Positions 25,140 to 33,730 are shown, numbered from the stretch's first letter. The stretch is DNA of 64,000 nt from Flavobacterium ajazii (GCF_010614725.1 NZ_JAAEHL010000002.1:248001-312000), one strand, 5' to 3'. Translations and numbers: made by a program. The notes: generated from the letters alone by a model not told the origin.

Positions 25140-28100
25140 ATGGCACAATTCAATTTCAATAAATGGAATACAATTATTGGTTGGTTTGCATTTGCAATCG
25201 CTTTAATTACTTACACACTAACTGTTGAACCCACCATGAGTTTCTGGGATTGCGGTGAATATATTGCTACCGCAGCCAAACTTGAAGTTGGCCATCCACC
25301 CGGAGCACCTTTATTCCAAATGATGGGAGCATTCTTTGCCATGTTTGCAATCGACAACCAACATGTGGCATTAATGGTAAATATGATGTCTGTTTTTTCT
25401 AGTGCTTTTACAATTTTATTCATGTTTTGGTCTTCATCTATGATTTTGAAAAAAATTATAGGTCGTTTTACCGAAATCAATCAGAATAATTCAATTGTAA
25501 TTTTAGGAAGTTCTTTCGTTGGTGCTTTAGCCTATACTTTTTCAGACAGTTTTTGGTTTAACGCTGTCGAAGCTGAGGTTTATGCTATGGCTTCTTTATT
25601 AATCGCATTGCTTTTCTGGCTTGGTTTACGCTGGGAACAAGATATGGACAAACCAAAAGGAAACAAATGGTTATTGATTATTTCTCTTGTTGTTGGTCTT
25701 TCATTCGGAGTTCACTTTATGGCCCTGTTAACTATTCCTTCAATAGGTTTTTTATACTACTTTAAGCATTACGAAAAAGTCACCATTAAAAACTTTATTA
25801 TAGCCAATATCGTTGTTATTGGAATTTTGTTATTCATTTTCAAATTACTTCTTCCGTTAACAATGGCTTTCTTTGGAAAAACAGAAATTTTCATGGTTAA
25901 CAGCATGGGACTGCCTTTTAATTCAGGAACCATTTTCGTCGCTTTGCTTTTTGTTGCCTTCTTTTATTTTGGATTAAAATTCACTAAGCAAAAAGGACTG
26001 ATTTTCTACAACACCATTATTCTTTGTATTTTATTCATATTGATTGGTTTTTCTACATGGATGATGTTACCTGTACGTGCAAACGCTAATACAGTTATTA
26101 ACGAAAATAAACCATCAGACGCTACAGAGGTTTTAGCTTATTACAATCGTGAACAATATGGAGTAAATCCATTGTTTTATGGTCCTCAATACACAGAAGT
26201 TTTCGCAGGATTAGACGCAAAAACCCCTTACCTGGACAAAAAACCAAACTACGAGAGAGATTACAAAACAGGTAAATATATCATTACCAATAATTATAAA
26301 AACGCAGATCAAAATTCTGATGATAATCAGAAAACGATTCTACCTAGAATGTGGAGTACTGAAAATGGACATATACAGAATTATATCAACTTCACAAATC
26401 CTCCTCAATTCAAAATAAACCCAAATTATCCTTATGAAGAAGATTTGGCAAAATACGGAATTGATGCAGAACAGTTAAACGAAGAAGAGTACAACAAAGC
26501 TATTGCTCAATTACGCAATGAAGTTGAAAAAACTGTTCACGAATTCAGACAGGCTTATGCTCAAAAACAAATCGATAACGAAGGATATGTGAAATTCCTG
26601 AGAAGTTATGGAGATTATTTAATTATCGAAAAACCATCGACTGTTGACAATTTCAGTTTTATGTTTGAATACCAATTTGGATACATGTACTGGAGATATC
26701 TGATGTGGAACTTTGTTGGAAGACAAAGCGATGTTCAGGGAAAATACGACAACTTAGACGGTAACTGGATAAGCGGAATCAAAGCTGCTGATTCGCTACA
26801 TTTAGGTTCTCAAGATAATTTACCCGCAGATGTCCTAAACAATAAAGGTCGAAATGTTTATTATTTCCTTCCTTTTATTTTAGGCTTAATCGGATTAATG
26901 TATCATGCAAGTAAAGACCTTAAAAGTTTTTATGTGCTTTTAACACTGTTTTTATTTACCGGAATTGCGCTTAAAATTTATCTAAACGAAAGACCTTTCG
27001 AACCCCGTGAACGAGATTATGCCTTAGTAGGTTCGTTTTACGTTTTTGCCATCTGGATAGGATTTGGAGTTTATTCGTTATATGAAACGATTCAGAATTA
27101 TCTTGCTCCAAAAATTGCAGGACCGGTTATTATTGCTGCAAGCTTATTGGCTGCTCCTGTTTTAATGGCTTCTCAAAACTGGGATGACCATGACAGATCA
27201 AACAGATACACTGCTGTTGCAATGGCAAAAGCTTACCTCAGTTCTTGCGACAAAAATGCTATTTTGTTTACCATTGGAGACAATGATACGTTCCCGTTAT
27301 GGTATGCACAAGAAATCGAAGGTATCCGTACAGACGTAAAAATTGTCAACACAAGTCTTTTCATGACCGATTGGTATATTGATCAGATGAAAGCCAAAGC
27401 TTATGAATCAGATCCGCTCCCAATATCATTTACACATGATGAATTTGTTGGAGATAAATTAGACTATGTAGCTCATATCCCAAAAGTTGAAACACGCTGG
27501 AATATTAATGATTTCATCAGTTTTATCAAAAACCCAAAATCAACTGTTCCTTTGCAAAACGGGCAAATAATCCATTTTTTCCCAACTAATAAAATCAGAA
27601 TTCCGATTAATAAAAATGTAATTATCAAAAACAAAGTAGTTAACCCAAAATACAACGATTCTATTGTTCCTTACATGGATATAGACATCAAAGGAAGTGC
27701 TATTTACAAAAATCGCTTAATGATGCTGGATATTTTAGCAAATAACAATTGGAAAAGACCAATCTATTTCAGCGGAGGTGCTTTTGATGATGAAGATTAT
27801 TTATGGCTTAAAGACTATTTACAGCTTGACGGAATGGTATATAAATTAGTTCCAATTAAAAACGTTCCTTCAAAAGATGGAGGACCAATGGACATGGGAC
27901 AAATTGATGCAGATAAAATGTACAATATCGTAACCAAATGGGATTGGGGGAATAGTGAAAGCGATAAAATCTATCACGATCCTGAAACTAGAAGAAACAG
28001 TATCACTTATCGTACAAACCTTTCCCGTTTAATGAATCAGCTTATCGCTGAAGGCAAAATAGAGAAAGCAAAAAACATAATCAGTCTGGCCATGACAAAA

Positions 28101-28421
28101 ATGCCATTGGACAAATTTGGATATTATTCATTAGTAGAGCCTTTTACAGACGGCTATTACAAAGTTGGCGAAAAAGAAAAAGCACATGACTTACTTAATA
28201 AACTGGTTCAGAAATACAAAGAGAACCTAAATTATTACGCTACCCTAAGTCCATCAGACCAATCTGATTTAGCTATTGATATTATAACAGATATTGAACG
28301 CTACAGAAGCCTGCTTCAGGTTATGAAAACAAACAAAGACATGGCTTTTTACAACAATCATAAAAAGACTTTCAACACCTATGTAAATGTTTTCGAACGT
28401 TTTGGAAGAGAAAAAGAATAG
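25140..28421 (+). CDS. DUF2723 / GT117-type multi-pass membrane protein (protein O-mannosyltransferase-like)
   Basis: 1093 residues, large for a single membrane enzyme. The N-terminal half holds about ten membrane helices with the DUF2723 signature TMSFWDCGEYIATAAKLEVG near residue 36 and GHPPGAPLFQMMG following; more helices lie around 570-690. DUF2723 proteins form GT117 and are related to TMEM260, an O-mannosyltransferase; the early acidic loop (DCGE) corresponds to the catalytic Asp region of GT-C enzymes. The C-terminal 400 residues are soluble with TPR-like helices. Flavobacteria O-glycosylate exported proteins, so a role in protein glycosylation is plausible, but not proven. ATG 25140; monocistronic. 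Confidence 0.85.
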   Translation: MAQFNFNKWNTIIGWFAFAIALITYTLTVEPTMSFWDCGEYIATAAKLEVGHPPGAPLFQMMGAFFAMFAIDNQHVALMVNMMSVFSSAFTILFMFWSSSMILKKIIGRFTEINQNNSIVILGSSFVGALAYTFSDSFWFNAVEAEVYAMASLLIALLFWLGLRWEQDMDKPKGNKWLLIISLVVGLSFGVHFMALLTIPSIGFLYYFKHYEKVTIKNFIIANIVVIGILLFIFKLLLPLTMAFFGKTEIFMVNSMGLPFNSGTIFVALLFVAFFYFGLKFTKQKGLIFYNTIILCILFILIGFSTWMMLPVRANANTVINENKPSDATEVLAYYNREQYGVNPLFYGPQYTEVFAGLDAKTPYLDKKPNYERDYKTGKYIITNNYKNADQNSDDNQKTILPRMWSTENGHIQNYINFTNPPQFKINPNYPYEEDLAKYGIDAEQLNEEEYNKAIAQLRNEVEKTVHEFRQAYAQKQIDNEGYVKFLRSYGDYLIIEKPSTVDNFSFMFEYQFGYMYWRYLMWNFVGRQSDVQGKYDNLDGNWISGIKAADSLHLGSQDNLPADVLNNKGRNVYYFLPFILGLIGLMYHASKDLKSFYVLLTLFLFTGIALKIYLNERPFEPRERDYALVGSFYVFAIWIGFGVYSLYETIQNYLAPKIAGPVIIAASLLAAPVLMASQNWDDHDRSNRYTAVAMAKAYLSSCDKNAILFTIGDNDTFPLWYAQEIEGIRTDVKIVNTSLFMTDWYIDQMKAKAYESDPLPISFTHDEFVGDKLDYVAHIPKVETRWNINDFISFIKNPKSTVPLQNGQIIHFFPTNKIRIPINKNVIIKNKVVNPKYNDSIVPYMDIDIKGSAIYKNRLMMLDILANNNWKRPIYFSGGAFDDEDYLWLKDYLQLDGMVYKLVPIKNVPSKDGGPMDMGQIDADKMYNIVTKWDWGNSESDKIYHDPETRRNSITYRTNLSRLMNQLIAEGKIEKAKNIISLAMTKMPLDKFGYYSLVEPFTDGYYKVGEKEKAHDLLNKLVQKYKENLNYYATLSPSDQSDLAIDIITDIERYRSLLQVMKTNKDMAFYNNHKKTFNTYVNVFERFGREKE

Positions 28422-28450
28422 TATAATATACAAAAAATATACTAATTAAA

Positions 28451-28487
28451 AAAATGCGGTGCTGTTAGCTAAATAGCACTGCATTTT
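28451..28487 (+). terminator. terminator of the DUF2723 gene
   Basis: 13-bp stem AAAATGCGGTGCT / AGCACTGCATTTT (one G-U pair) with an 11-nt loop and a T-run; 29 nt after the stop codon. Confidence 0.85.
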
Positions 28488-28518
28488 TTAATTTTACATA
28501 TCTCTAAATTGTTTCAAA

Positions 28519-29157
28519 ATGAGCTTTTATTGGGTCAAAACAAATTCATTCATAAAAAGGGTATTTTCTAAATATTGTTGGGATATTCCAAACAAGGAAA
28601 AGAAAATATACCTAACCTTTGATGATGGGCCAACTCCTGAGGTTACTGACTGGGTTTTATCTGAATTGAAGAAATTCGATGCAAAAGCTACTTTTTTCTG
28701 CATTGGAAAAAACATCAATGCCAATACATCTTTATTTGAAAAATTAATCACTGAAGGGCATTCTATAGGCAATCACACTATGAATCATTTAAACGGATGG
28801 AAAAGCCAGACAAATGATTATATCGAGAATGTAAAAAACTGCGCAGCCATTTTGGCAAACGAGAAAAGATTAAAAGGATTATTATTTCGTCCTCCTTACG
28901 GAAAAATCAAAAAAGCACAATCTAAAATCTTACGAAGTTTAGGTTATAAAATAGTGATGTGGGATGTTTTGAGTGCAGATTTTGATCAGAGCATCTCTCC
29001 TCAAAAATGTCTCGAAAACGTAACAAAAAATGTAAAATCAGGAAGTGTGATTGTTTTTCATGACAGCATAAAAGCATCGCAAAATTTAAAATTTGCACTA
29101 CCTAAAACATTAAGTTTTCTAAAGGAAAATGGTTTTGTATTTGATGTAGTCCACTAA
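28519..29157 (+). CDS. polysaccharide deacetylase family protein (NodB homology)
   Basis: 212 residues, no signal peptide evident. The NodB domain covers nearly the whole protein: motif 1 YLTFDDGPTPEVT near residue 31 (catalytic Asp and metal Asp), motif 2 HSIGNHTMNH near 80 (H-x3-H metal ligands), motif 3 LFRPPYGK near 118, motif 4 MWDVLSADFD near 145 and motif 5 VIVFHDS near 170. Members remove N-acetyl groups from peptidoglycan or chitin-like sugars. All metal and catalytic residues seem intact. Its stop is 17 bp from the stop of a convergent thioredoxin-like gene with no hairpin between them. Confidence 0.93.
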   Translation: MSFYWVKTNSFIKRVFSKYCWDIPNKEKKIYLTFDDGPTPEVTDWVLSELKKFDAKATFFCIGKNINANTSLFEKLITEGHSIGNHTMNHLNGWKSQTNDYIENVKNCAAILANEKRLKGLLFRPPYGKIKKAQSKILRSLGYKIVMWDVLSADFDQSISPQKCLENVTKNVKSGSVIVFHDSIKASQNLKFALPKTLSFLKENGFVFDVVH

Positions 29158-29174
29158 AAACATCCTTGGCAAAG

Positions 29175-29477
29175 TTATGAGCCGAACTGTTCCTGAACAA
29201 TTCCAATAATTGTGTTGGCATCCAGCTCACCGGACTGTCTCCAGATCATTTGTCCTTCTTTATAAATCATCAGCGTTGGAAGCCCTTTAATTCTTAAAGC
29301 TTCTGCTAATTCCTGATTTTTATCTACATCAATTTTAATCACCTTGGCTTTATCACCAAGCGCTGCTGCAACATCCTTAATAACAGGGTGCATTAAAACG
29401 GATGATTCGTTCCAGTCTGTGTAAAAGTCTATCAACACAGGTACCTGAGCGTTTATAAGTTCTCCAAATTTTGACAT
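29175..29477 (-). CDS. thioredoxin-fold protein lacking the CxxC active site
   Basis: 100 residues, single thioredoxin domain. The strand VPVLIDFYTDWNESSVLMHPV corresponds to the active-site region of thioredoxin, but where WCGPC is expected it has WNESS, so both redox cysteines are absent; there is no Cys in the whole protein. The cis-proline loop GLPTLMIYKEGQ is kept, as is the KVIKIDVDKN core strand. It cannot act as a dithiol oxidoreductase; a binding or chaperone role is more likely. I recall related Flavobacterium proteins with the same substitution, so this is probably a conserved variant and not damage. A -7 box lies 51 nt upstream. Confidence 0.85.
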   Translation of the reverse strand: MSKFGELINAQVPVLIDFYTDWNESSVLMHPVIKDVAAALGDKAKVIKIDVDKNQELAEALRIKGLPTLMIYKEGQMIWRQSGELDANTIIGIVQEQFGS

Positions 29478-29528
29478 AAAACCAAAAATTTAAATTTTTA
29501 AATCTGCTAAAAAAGAGATTCTATTATA

Positions 29529-29536
29529 CAAATGTA
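29529..29536 (-). promoter_or_regulatory. -7 promoter element of the thioredoxin-like gene
   Basis: Minus-strand TACATTTG, perfect TAnnTTTG, 51 nt upstream of the ATG at 29477. Confidence 0.5.
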
Positions 29537-29550
29537 GCATTTTTACCGAA

Positions 29551-30786
29551 TTAAGCCACACTGTTACCTTTTTTTAGTTCGATAACTGTGATTTCAGGCA
29601 TAATTCCAACCCGTCCAGGATAGGCATGAAAACCAAATCCTCTGTTCACATAAACATACCTGCCCACATTTTCATACAACCCAGCCCACTGCTTATAAAT
29701 ATATTGTGCAAGACTCCATTTAAAATACCCTGGAATTTCTATACCAAACTGCATTCCGTGTGTATGTCCGGACAATGTTAAGTGAAAATTTTTAGGATGT
29801 TCTTTAATCTCATATTCCCAATGACTTGGATCATGGCTCATCAAAATCTTAAAATCCTCCTCAGCTACATTTTGCGAAGCTTTATTTAAATCTCCTGCTT
29901 TCTTGAAGTTTTTCCCCCAGTTTTCTACTCCGATTAAAGCAATTTTATCATTCCCTTTTTGAATATAAATATGCTCGTTGAGCAACAACTTAAACCCAAT
30001 TTGATGATACAGGTTTTTAATTCCCTGAAAGTTTTCGTCTTTTTCTTTCTCAGATGGCCAGCTCACATATTCACCATAATCATGATTTCCCAAGACCGAA
30101 AATTTACCGTATTTATATTCTTTTATCCTGTTGAAGGTATCCAGCCACGGATGCATTTCTTTTGCATGTGTATTGACAATATCTCCGGTAAACAAAATCA
30201 TATCCGACTCCTGATCATTTATCAAATCTATAGCGTAATTTATTTTTTCAGGGTTATCAAAACTCCCACTGTGTACATCAGAAATCTGAGTTATTTTAAA
30301 CCCGTCAAAAGCATCCGGCAAATCAGGAAAAAAGATGGTTTGTTTTATCACTTTAAAATTATACTTTCCTTCGAAAATTCCGTAAATCAGGGATAAAAAA
30401 GGAACGGCAGCCAATCCTAAAGCCAGTTGACTGATAAACTTCCTTCTGTCAGGCATCATTTCCTTCCTTGGAGCATTGTACATACAATAATTTAAAATGC
30501 TGACTCCAATTCTAAAAATATCTTCACCAAACATTACCAAAGTAAGCACAATTTTTGGCACATAAACCATCAACATCAAACCCATTGTAAACATGGTATA
30601 TTTGGTTTGTCCAACTGAACGGTCGAATTGTGTAAAAGAATATATAATAAAAGCCAAAAGCAGTACACTTATAACCTGATAAGCAATTAAAGCCCATCTT
30701 AATTTAATCAAAGTACGGAAGGCCTGGTAAGAATAGAACTCAATAAATAAAAAAAGAGCACAGAGAATTACAAAACGAAGAATCAT
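29551..30786 (-). CDS. membrane-anchored metallophosphoesterase
   Basis: 411 residues. Residues 1-145 carry about four membrane helices (RFVILCALFLFIEFYSYQAF; ALIAYQVISVLLLAFIIYSF; MFTMGLMLMVYVPKIVLTLV; LALGLAAVPFLSLIYGIFEG). The calcineurin-like phosphoesterase domain follows (about 160-400) with the metal-binding motifs DVHSG, FTGDIVN, LGNHDYG, LMSHDP and SGHTHGMQ. This is the YaeI/YkuE-like arrangement; members hydrolyse phosphoesters such as UDP-sugar lipids. The substrate here is unknown, probably membrane-bound. Transcribed alone. Confidence 0.9.
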   Translation of the reverse strand: MILRFVILCALFLFIEFYSYQAFRTLIKLRWALIAYQVISVLLLAFIIYSFTQFDRSVGQTKYTMFTMGLMLMVYVPKIVLTLVMFGEDIFRIGVSILNYCMYNAPRKEMMPDRRKFISQLALGLAAVPFLSLIYGIFEGKYNFKVIKQTIFFPDLPDAFDGFKITQISDVHSGSFDNPEKINYAIDLINDQESDMILFTGDIVNTHAKEMHPWLDTFNRIKEYKYGKFSVLGNHDYGEYVSWPSEKEKDENFQGIKNLYHQIGFKLLLNEHIYIQKGNDKIALIGVENWGKNFKKAGDLNKASQNVAEEDFKILMSHDPSHWEYEIKEHPKNFHLTLSGHTHGMQFGIEIPGYFKWSLAQYIYKQWAGLYENVGRYVYVNRGFGFHAYPGRVGIMPEITVIELKKGNSVA

Positions 30787-30868
30787 TATTTACAGTTTTA
30801 AACAAAGTAACAAAGAATGAAAATTTTATCACTTTCTATTATCAAAAATTTAACTCAACAAACCACAA

Positions 30869-30896
30869 AAAGCTGATGAATTACTCCATCAGCTTT
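30869..30896 (-). terminator. terminator of the small Lys-rich gene 1
   Basis: 10-bp stem AAAGCTGATG / CATCAGCTTT with an 8-nt loop; moderate T-run (TTTTG) on the minus strand. The core AAAGCTGA...TCAGCTTT recurs in the terminator of the paralogous gene at 33361-33390. Confidence 0.75.
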
Positions 30897-30933
30897 CGCT
30901 ACAAATTTTTTAAAACCTTTTTATAATCCACAG

Positions 30934-30957
30934 CAAAGTTTGTTGAACAAACCTTTG
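30934..30957 (-). other. hairpin directly after the small Lys-rich gene 1
   Basis: CAAAGTTTGTT / AACAAACCTTTG with a 1-nt centre and one bulge. It lies 4 nt after the stop codon at 30962, before the terminator at 30869, so the 3' UTR has two hairpins. Confidence 0.5.
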
Positions 30958-30961
30958 AAGT

Positions 30962-31156
30962 TTATTTTTGAACTTTTGCAGCTTCAGGCTTAGCCACATC
31001 TGTTTCTGCTTTTGTTTTTGCTTTTTTATGCCTTTTTTTGTCGTGTTTGACCGTTTTAACTTCTTTTGAAGTTGTTGCCTGAACAGGAGTTGTCTGAGCA
31101 TTTACCATTACAGTTGTTCCTAAAAGAAATACCGTTAACATTACTAACTTTTTCAT
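30962..31156 (-). CDS. small exported Lys-rich protein 1, paralogue of the 33465-33671 product
   Basis: 64 residues from ATG 31156: signal peptide (MKKLVMLTVFLLGTTVMVNA) and a mature part of about 44 residues that is highly basic and low in complexity (KEVKTVKHDKKRHKKAKTKA). I know no function. It is clearly related to the product of 33465-33671: same length class, the LLGTT/VLGTS then MVNA/MVQA signal end, TKEVK or SKEVK and HxKKxHKKxK-type runs. Both lie at the flanks of the same two-component system and share promoter architecture (direct-repeat box, -7 element). A longer in-frame start at TTG 31213 overlaps the promoter and is rejected. I infer a cationic periplasmic effector of the two-component system. 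Confidence 0.75.
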   Translation of the reverse strand: MKKLVMLTVFLLGTTVMVNAQTTPVQATTSKEVKTVKHDKKRHKKAKTKAETDVAKPEAAKVQK

Positions 31157-31198
31157 AATTGTAGTTTTTTTTATTTGTATTACTTCATTTATTTGATT

Positions 31199-31206
31199 CA
31201 AAGATA
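31199..31206 (-). promoter_or_regulatory. -7 promoter element of small Lys-rich gene 1
   Basis: Minus-strand TATCTTTG, perfect TAnnTTTG, 42 nt before the ATG, the same distance as in the paralogue. A TTG lies 17 nt upstream of it between the two direct repeats. Confidence 0.65.
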
Positions 31207-31215
31207 GAATCACTA

Positions 31216-31234
31216 AATGAAGACAAAATGAAGA
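31216..31234 (-). promoter_or_regulatory. direct-repeat box, candidate response-regulator site 1
   Basis: AATGAAGA (31216-31223), CAA, AATGAAGA (31227-31234): 11-bp period, on the minus strand TCTTCATT-N3-TCTTCATT. It ends 9 bp from the -7 box and 60 bp from the ATG. The same arrangement occurs at 33731-33749. An 11-bp tandem repeat over the -35 region is what OmpR/PhoB-type regulators usually bind. Confidence 0.6.
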
Positions 31235-31279
31235 TTAACCTTCTCTGAAAAAATTAACTTTTAGTTATATTTTCATTTT

Positions 31280-32599
31280 TTACAAAAACAGCAAAGTAAA
31301 CTTTGTCCCTTCATTTACAACAGAAGAAACTTTAATTTCGATGTGATGAAAGACCGCTATACTTTTGGCTATAGCCAATCCTAAACCCTGCCCTTCCTGA
31401 TCAGAACTCACTCTTGCAAAACGATTAAAGATTTGTTCGGTCTGAGATTCGCTTAATCCAATACCGGAATCTGCAATTGAAATAAAATATTGATTCTGTA
31501 AAAAACCATCTGAAACTATAATTTTACCATCAGACTTGTTATATTTTACAGCATTTGTAATCAGGTTATAAATCAGGATATGAATTAATGTTTTATTTCC
31601 TGTAAAGACAAAATCATGATTTAATTTATTAAAAAAATGAATTCCCTTATCATCAATACGGTCCTGAAGATCTTCCTGCAGTTCACTTATCATTTCCTGA
31701 AAATTAATCCTTTCATTTGACTCGTATTGATTATTTTCAATTCTTGAAATCAACAATAAATTATTTATGATTTTCTTCAGCATATCCAAGGTTTTCAAAG
31801 AGCCTGCAATTTTATCAATTGCATTATCATCTAAAGATTCATTCTGCAATAAATTTTCAAGTTTATTTTTGAGCAATGCGATTGGGGTAAGAAGTTCGTG
31901 TGAAACATTCGAAATAAACTGTTTTTCCTTTTTAAAAACTTCAGCAATTCGGTCCATCATTTGATTCAGAACAAAATCCAGTTCCCTAAAATCTCTCGAA
32001 GCTGCTTTGATCGGAGTATGATCAAATGTTTCTGGTTCGTTTACCCGCCTGATTTTCGTATCGATAATTTTATAAAATGGTTTTAAAAGATATTCTATAT
32101 AAAAAGTATCAGCCAAAAAAGTAATAAAGAGAATCACCACAAAAACTATTATGATGAAAAGTTTAATTACAAAAGTTAAATCGTTAACCTCACTCAAACT
32201 GCTACCAATTTCAAGCTGATAACCTTCGCCTTCATAGGTAAAATGATGCTGAAGAATTCTGTATTCATTTACTTCTCCTTCAACTTTCCGATACTCATTA
32301 CTGAAAGTTGTTTTTTTCTGACGGGGTTTTACAGAAACACGGGAAAGAACTAAAAACTCACTGTGTAGTGTTGAAAATTGCGAATACGTTTCTGTTGAAT
32401 CTCCTTCATCTTCAATAAAATCATTTATTTCCTGCTGATTTAAATGTTCAATGAATTTTTTCTTTTTTTCTACAAGTCCATTATTAATATGCCGATATAC
32501 AACATTTTCTACCAAAATAGGCAGCATCAGCCATAAAATCAAAATGACCAGCAATCTTGTCAGTGCATTAAAAATGGCTAATTGATGTTTTATTTTCAT
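31280..32599 (-). CDS. sensor histidine kinase of the two-component system
   Basis: 439 residues from ATG 32599 (a TTG at 32608 in frame is less likely). Helix 1 (about 10-31), a periplasmic sensor of roughly 115 residues, helix 2 (about 145-165), then a HAMP-like linker. The H-box FISNVSHELLTPIALLKNKL lies near residue 230, the N-box HILIYNLITNAVKYN near 345, G1 DSGIGLS near 383, and G2 GQGLGLAIAK near 405. It autophosphorylates on the His in SHELLTP and passes the phosphate to the response regulator encoded just upstream (10 nt gap). The signal sensed is unknown; neighbouring small basic exported proteins suggest an envelope-related cue. Confidence 0.93.
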   Translation of the reverse strand: MKIKHQLAIFNALTRLLVILILWLMLPILVENVVYRHINNGLVEKKKKFIEHLNQQEINDFIEDEGDSTETYSQFSTLHSEFLVLSRVSVKPRQKKTTFSNEYRKVEGEVNEYRILQHHFTYEGEGYQLEIGSSLSEVNDLTFVIKLFIIIVFVVILFITFLADTFYIEYLLKPFYKIIDTKIRRVNEPETFDHTPIKAASRDFRELDFVLNQMMDRIAEVFKKEKQFISNVSHELLTPIALLKNKLENLLQNESLDDNAIDKIAGSLKTLDMLKKIINNLLLISRIENNQYESNERINFQEMISELQEDLQDRIDDKGIHFFNKLNHDFVFTGNKTLIHILIYNLITNAVKYNKSDGKIIVSDGFLQNQYFISIADSGIGLSESQTEQIFNRFARVSSDQEGQGLGLAIAKSIAVFHHIEIKVSSVVNEGTKFTLLFL

Positions 32600-32609
32600 A
32601 AAAATCAAT

Positions 32610-33284
32610 TTATTCGTTTATACGATAACCAACATTCCGAACAGTTTCAAACCAATCTATCGCTGCATGTTTATCTAATTTCTTTCTGAGATTTCGGACA
32701 TGGACATCAATAAAATTAGAATCTGAATTTACTTCCAAAATATCTCCCCAAATATGCTCAGTCAATTGAAGACGTGTAATGACCCGATTTTTATTTAGAA
32801 CTAAATATTGAAAAATATCAAACTCTTTTTTCGTCAAGTTAATCGGATTATCATTAAAACTCACTTTATAATCCTGAAGCTGTAAAACAAAACCATTAAT
32901 AGTAAGATTATTCAAAGTAAATCCGTGGATTCTTCTAATTACAGCAAACAATCTTGCACTAAGTTCTGTCAACGCAAAAGGTTTTGTCAAATAATCATCA
33001 GCACCTAAATGCAAACCATTAATTCTGTCGTCCAGTTCTCCTCTTGCTGTTAAAACAATAACTGCCATTTTTGATTTTGTTTTTCTAATGGTCTGCAGCA
33101 CTTCAAAACCATCACCATCCGGAAGCCCTAAATCAAGCAGCATAGCATCATAATCATTACTATTGAATTCTTCCAAAGCATCGCTGCAAGTATGCGCAAT
33201 CTTACAGATGTACCCCACATTACACAAAAATTCATAAACTTCTACGGCAAGTTCCCGATTATCTTCTACAATCAAAACATTCAT
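32610..33284 (-). CDS. OmpR/PhoB-family response regulator
   Basis: 224 residues. Receiver domain (1-118) with acidic pocket VEDN, phospho-acceptor Asp51 in LLDLGLPDGDG, conserved Thr/Lys in VLTARGE and DYLTKPFAL. C-terminal winged-helix DNA-binding domain (about 128-222) with LTKKEFDIFQYLVLNKNRV and DVHVRNLRKKLD then TVRNVGYRI. It is followed by the kinase gene on the same strand. Its likely targets are the two flanking small Lys-rich genes, which carry identical 11-bp-period direct repeats in their promoters. No such repeat is found upstream of this gene itself. Confidence 0.95.
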   Translation of the reverse strand: MNVLIVEDNRELAVEVYEFLCNVGYICKIAHTCSDALEEFNSNDYDAMLLDLGLPDGDGFEVLQTIRKTKSKMAVIVLTARGELDDRINGLHLGADDYLTKPFALTELSARLFAVIRRIHGFTLNNLTINGFVLQLQDYKVSFNDNPINLTKKEFDIFQYLVLNKNRVITRLQLTEHIWGDILEVNSDSNFIDVHVRNLRKKLDKHAAIDWFETVRNVGYRINE

Positions 33285-33360
33285 CTACAATGTGTTTAAA
33301 TTCTATTAAAATTAATCATTTACAAAAACCCAAATAATACATTATTAAAACATTAACGCA

Positions 33361-33390
33361 AAAAGCTGACAAATTTCTTTATCAGCTTTT
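33361..33390 (-). terminator. terminator of the small Lys-rich gene 2
   Basis: Stem AAAAGCTGACAAA / TTTATCAGCTTTT (one G-U pair on the minus-strand transcript), 4-nt loop and T-run. It resembles the terminator of the paralogous gene at 30869. Confidence 0.8.
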
Positions 33391-33420
33391 ATCACCTGCA
33401 TTTTTATAATTACTCTCCCT

Positions 33421-33454
33421 GTTTTGTTTCCTCTCAATCATTTAAAAACAAAAC
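33421..33454 (-). other. A/T-type hairpin in the 3' UTR of small Lys-rich gene 2
   Basis: GTTTTGTTT (33421-33429) / AAACAAAAC (33446-33454), 16-nt loop, between the stop codon at 33465 and the terminator. Parallel to the extra hairpin after the paralogous gene, though the sequences differ. Confidence 0.4.
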
Positions 33455-33464
33455 AAAAACAATA

Positions 33465-33671
33465 TTATTTTTTCATTTCAGCTTTTGGAGTTTCTGTTTT
33501 TGAAACTTCATTTTTTACTGATTTTGTTTTTTTATCAGCTTTATGTTTTTTAGGATGTTTTGTTGCTTTTACTTCTTTCGTTGGAGTTTCTTTTCCTGTT
33601 TTCGCCGGAAATGCCTGAACCATTGCACTTGTTCCTAAAACTGCTACTAATAACATTAATAAATTTCTCAT
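33465..33671 (-). CDS. small exported Lys-rich protein 2, paralogue of the 30962-31156 product
   Basis: 68 residues: signal peptide (MRNLLMLLVAVLGTSAMVQA) and a basic, Pro/Lys/Thr-rich mature part (TKEVKATKHPKKHKADKKTK; ends PKAEMKK). No family recognised. Similar in layout and sequence to the 64-residue product of 30962-31156 on the other side of the two-component system. The ATG follows a -7 box by 42 nt and a direct-repeat box by 60 bp, exactly as in the paralogue. Likely role: cationic envelope protein induced by the two-component system; this is inference. The downstream hairpins define a 75-nt 3' UTR. Confidence 0.75.
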   Translation of the reverse strand: MRNLLMLLVAVLGTSAMVQAFPAKTGKETPTKEVKATKHPKKHKADKKTKSVKNEVSKTETPKAEMKK

Positions 33672-33713
33672 GATTTCTAAGTTTTTAAATTAATAACCTT
33701 TTATATTATACCT

Positions 33714-33721
33714 CAAAATTA
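33714..33721 (-). promoter_or_regulatory. -7 promoter element of small Lys-rich gene 2
   Basis: Minus-strand TAATTTTG, perfect TAnnTTTG, 42 nt before the ATG, same distance as in the paralogue at 31199. Confidence 0.65.
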
Positions 33722-33730
33722 TATTGACAA

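Noticed and set aside
29959-30396. 145-residue plus-strand frame
   Set aside because: Antisense to the metallophosphoesterase, no signal or domain, no promoter.
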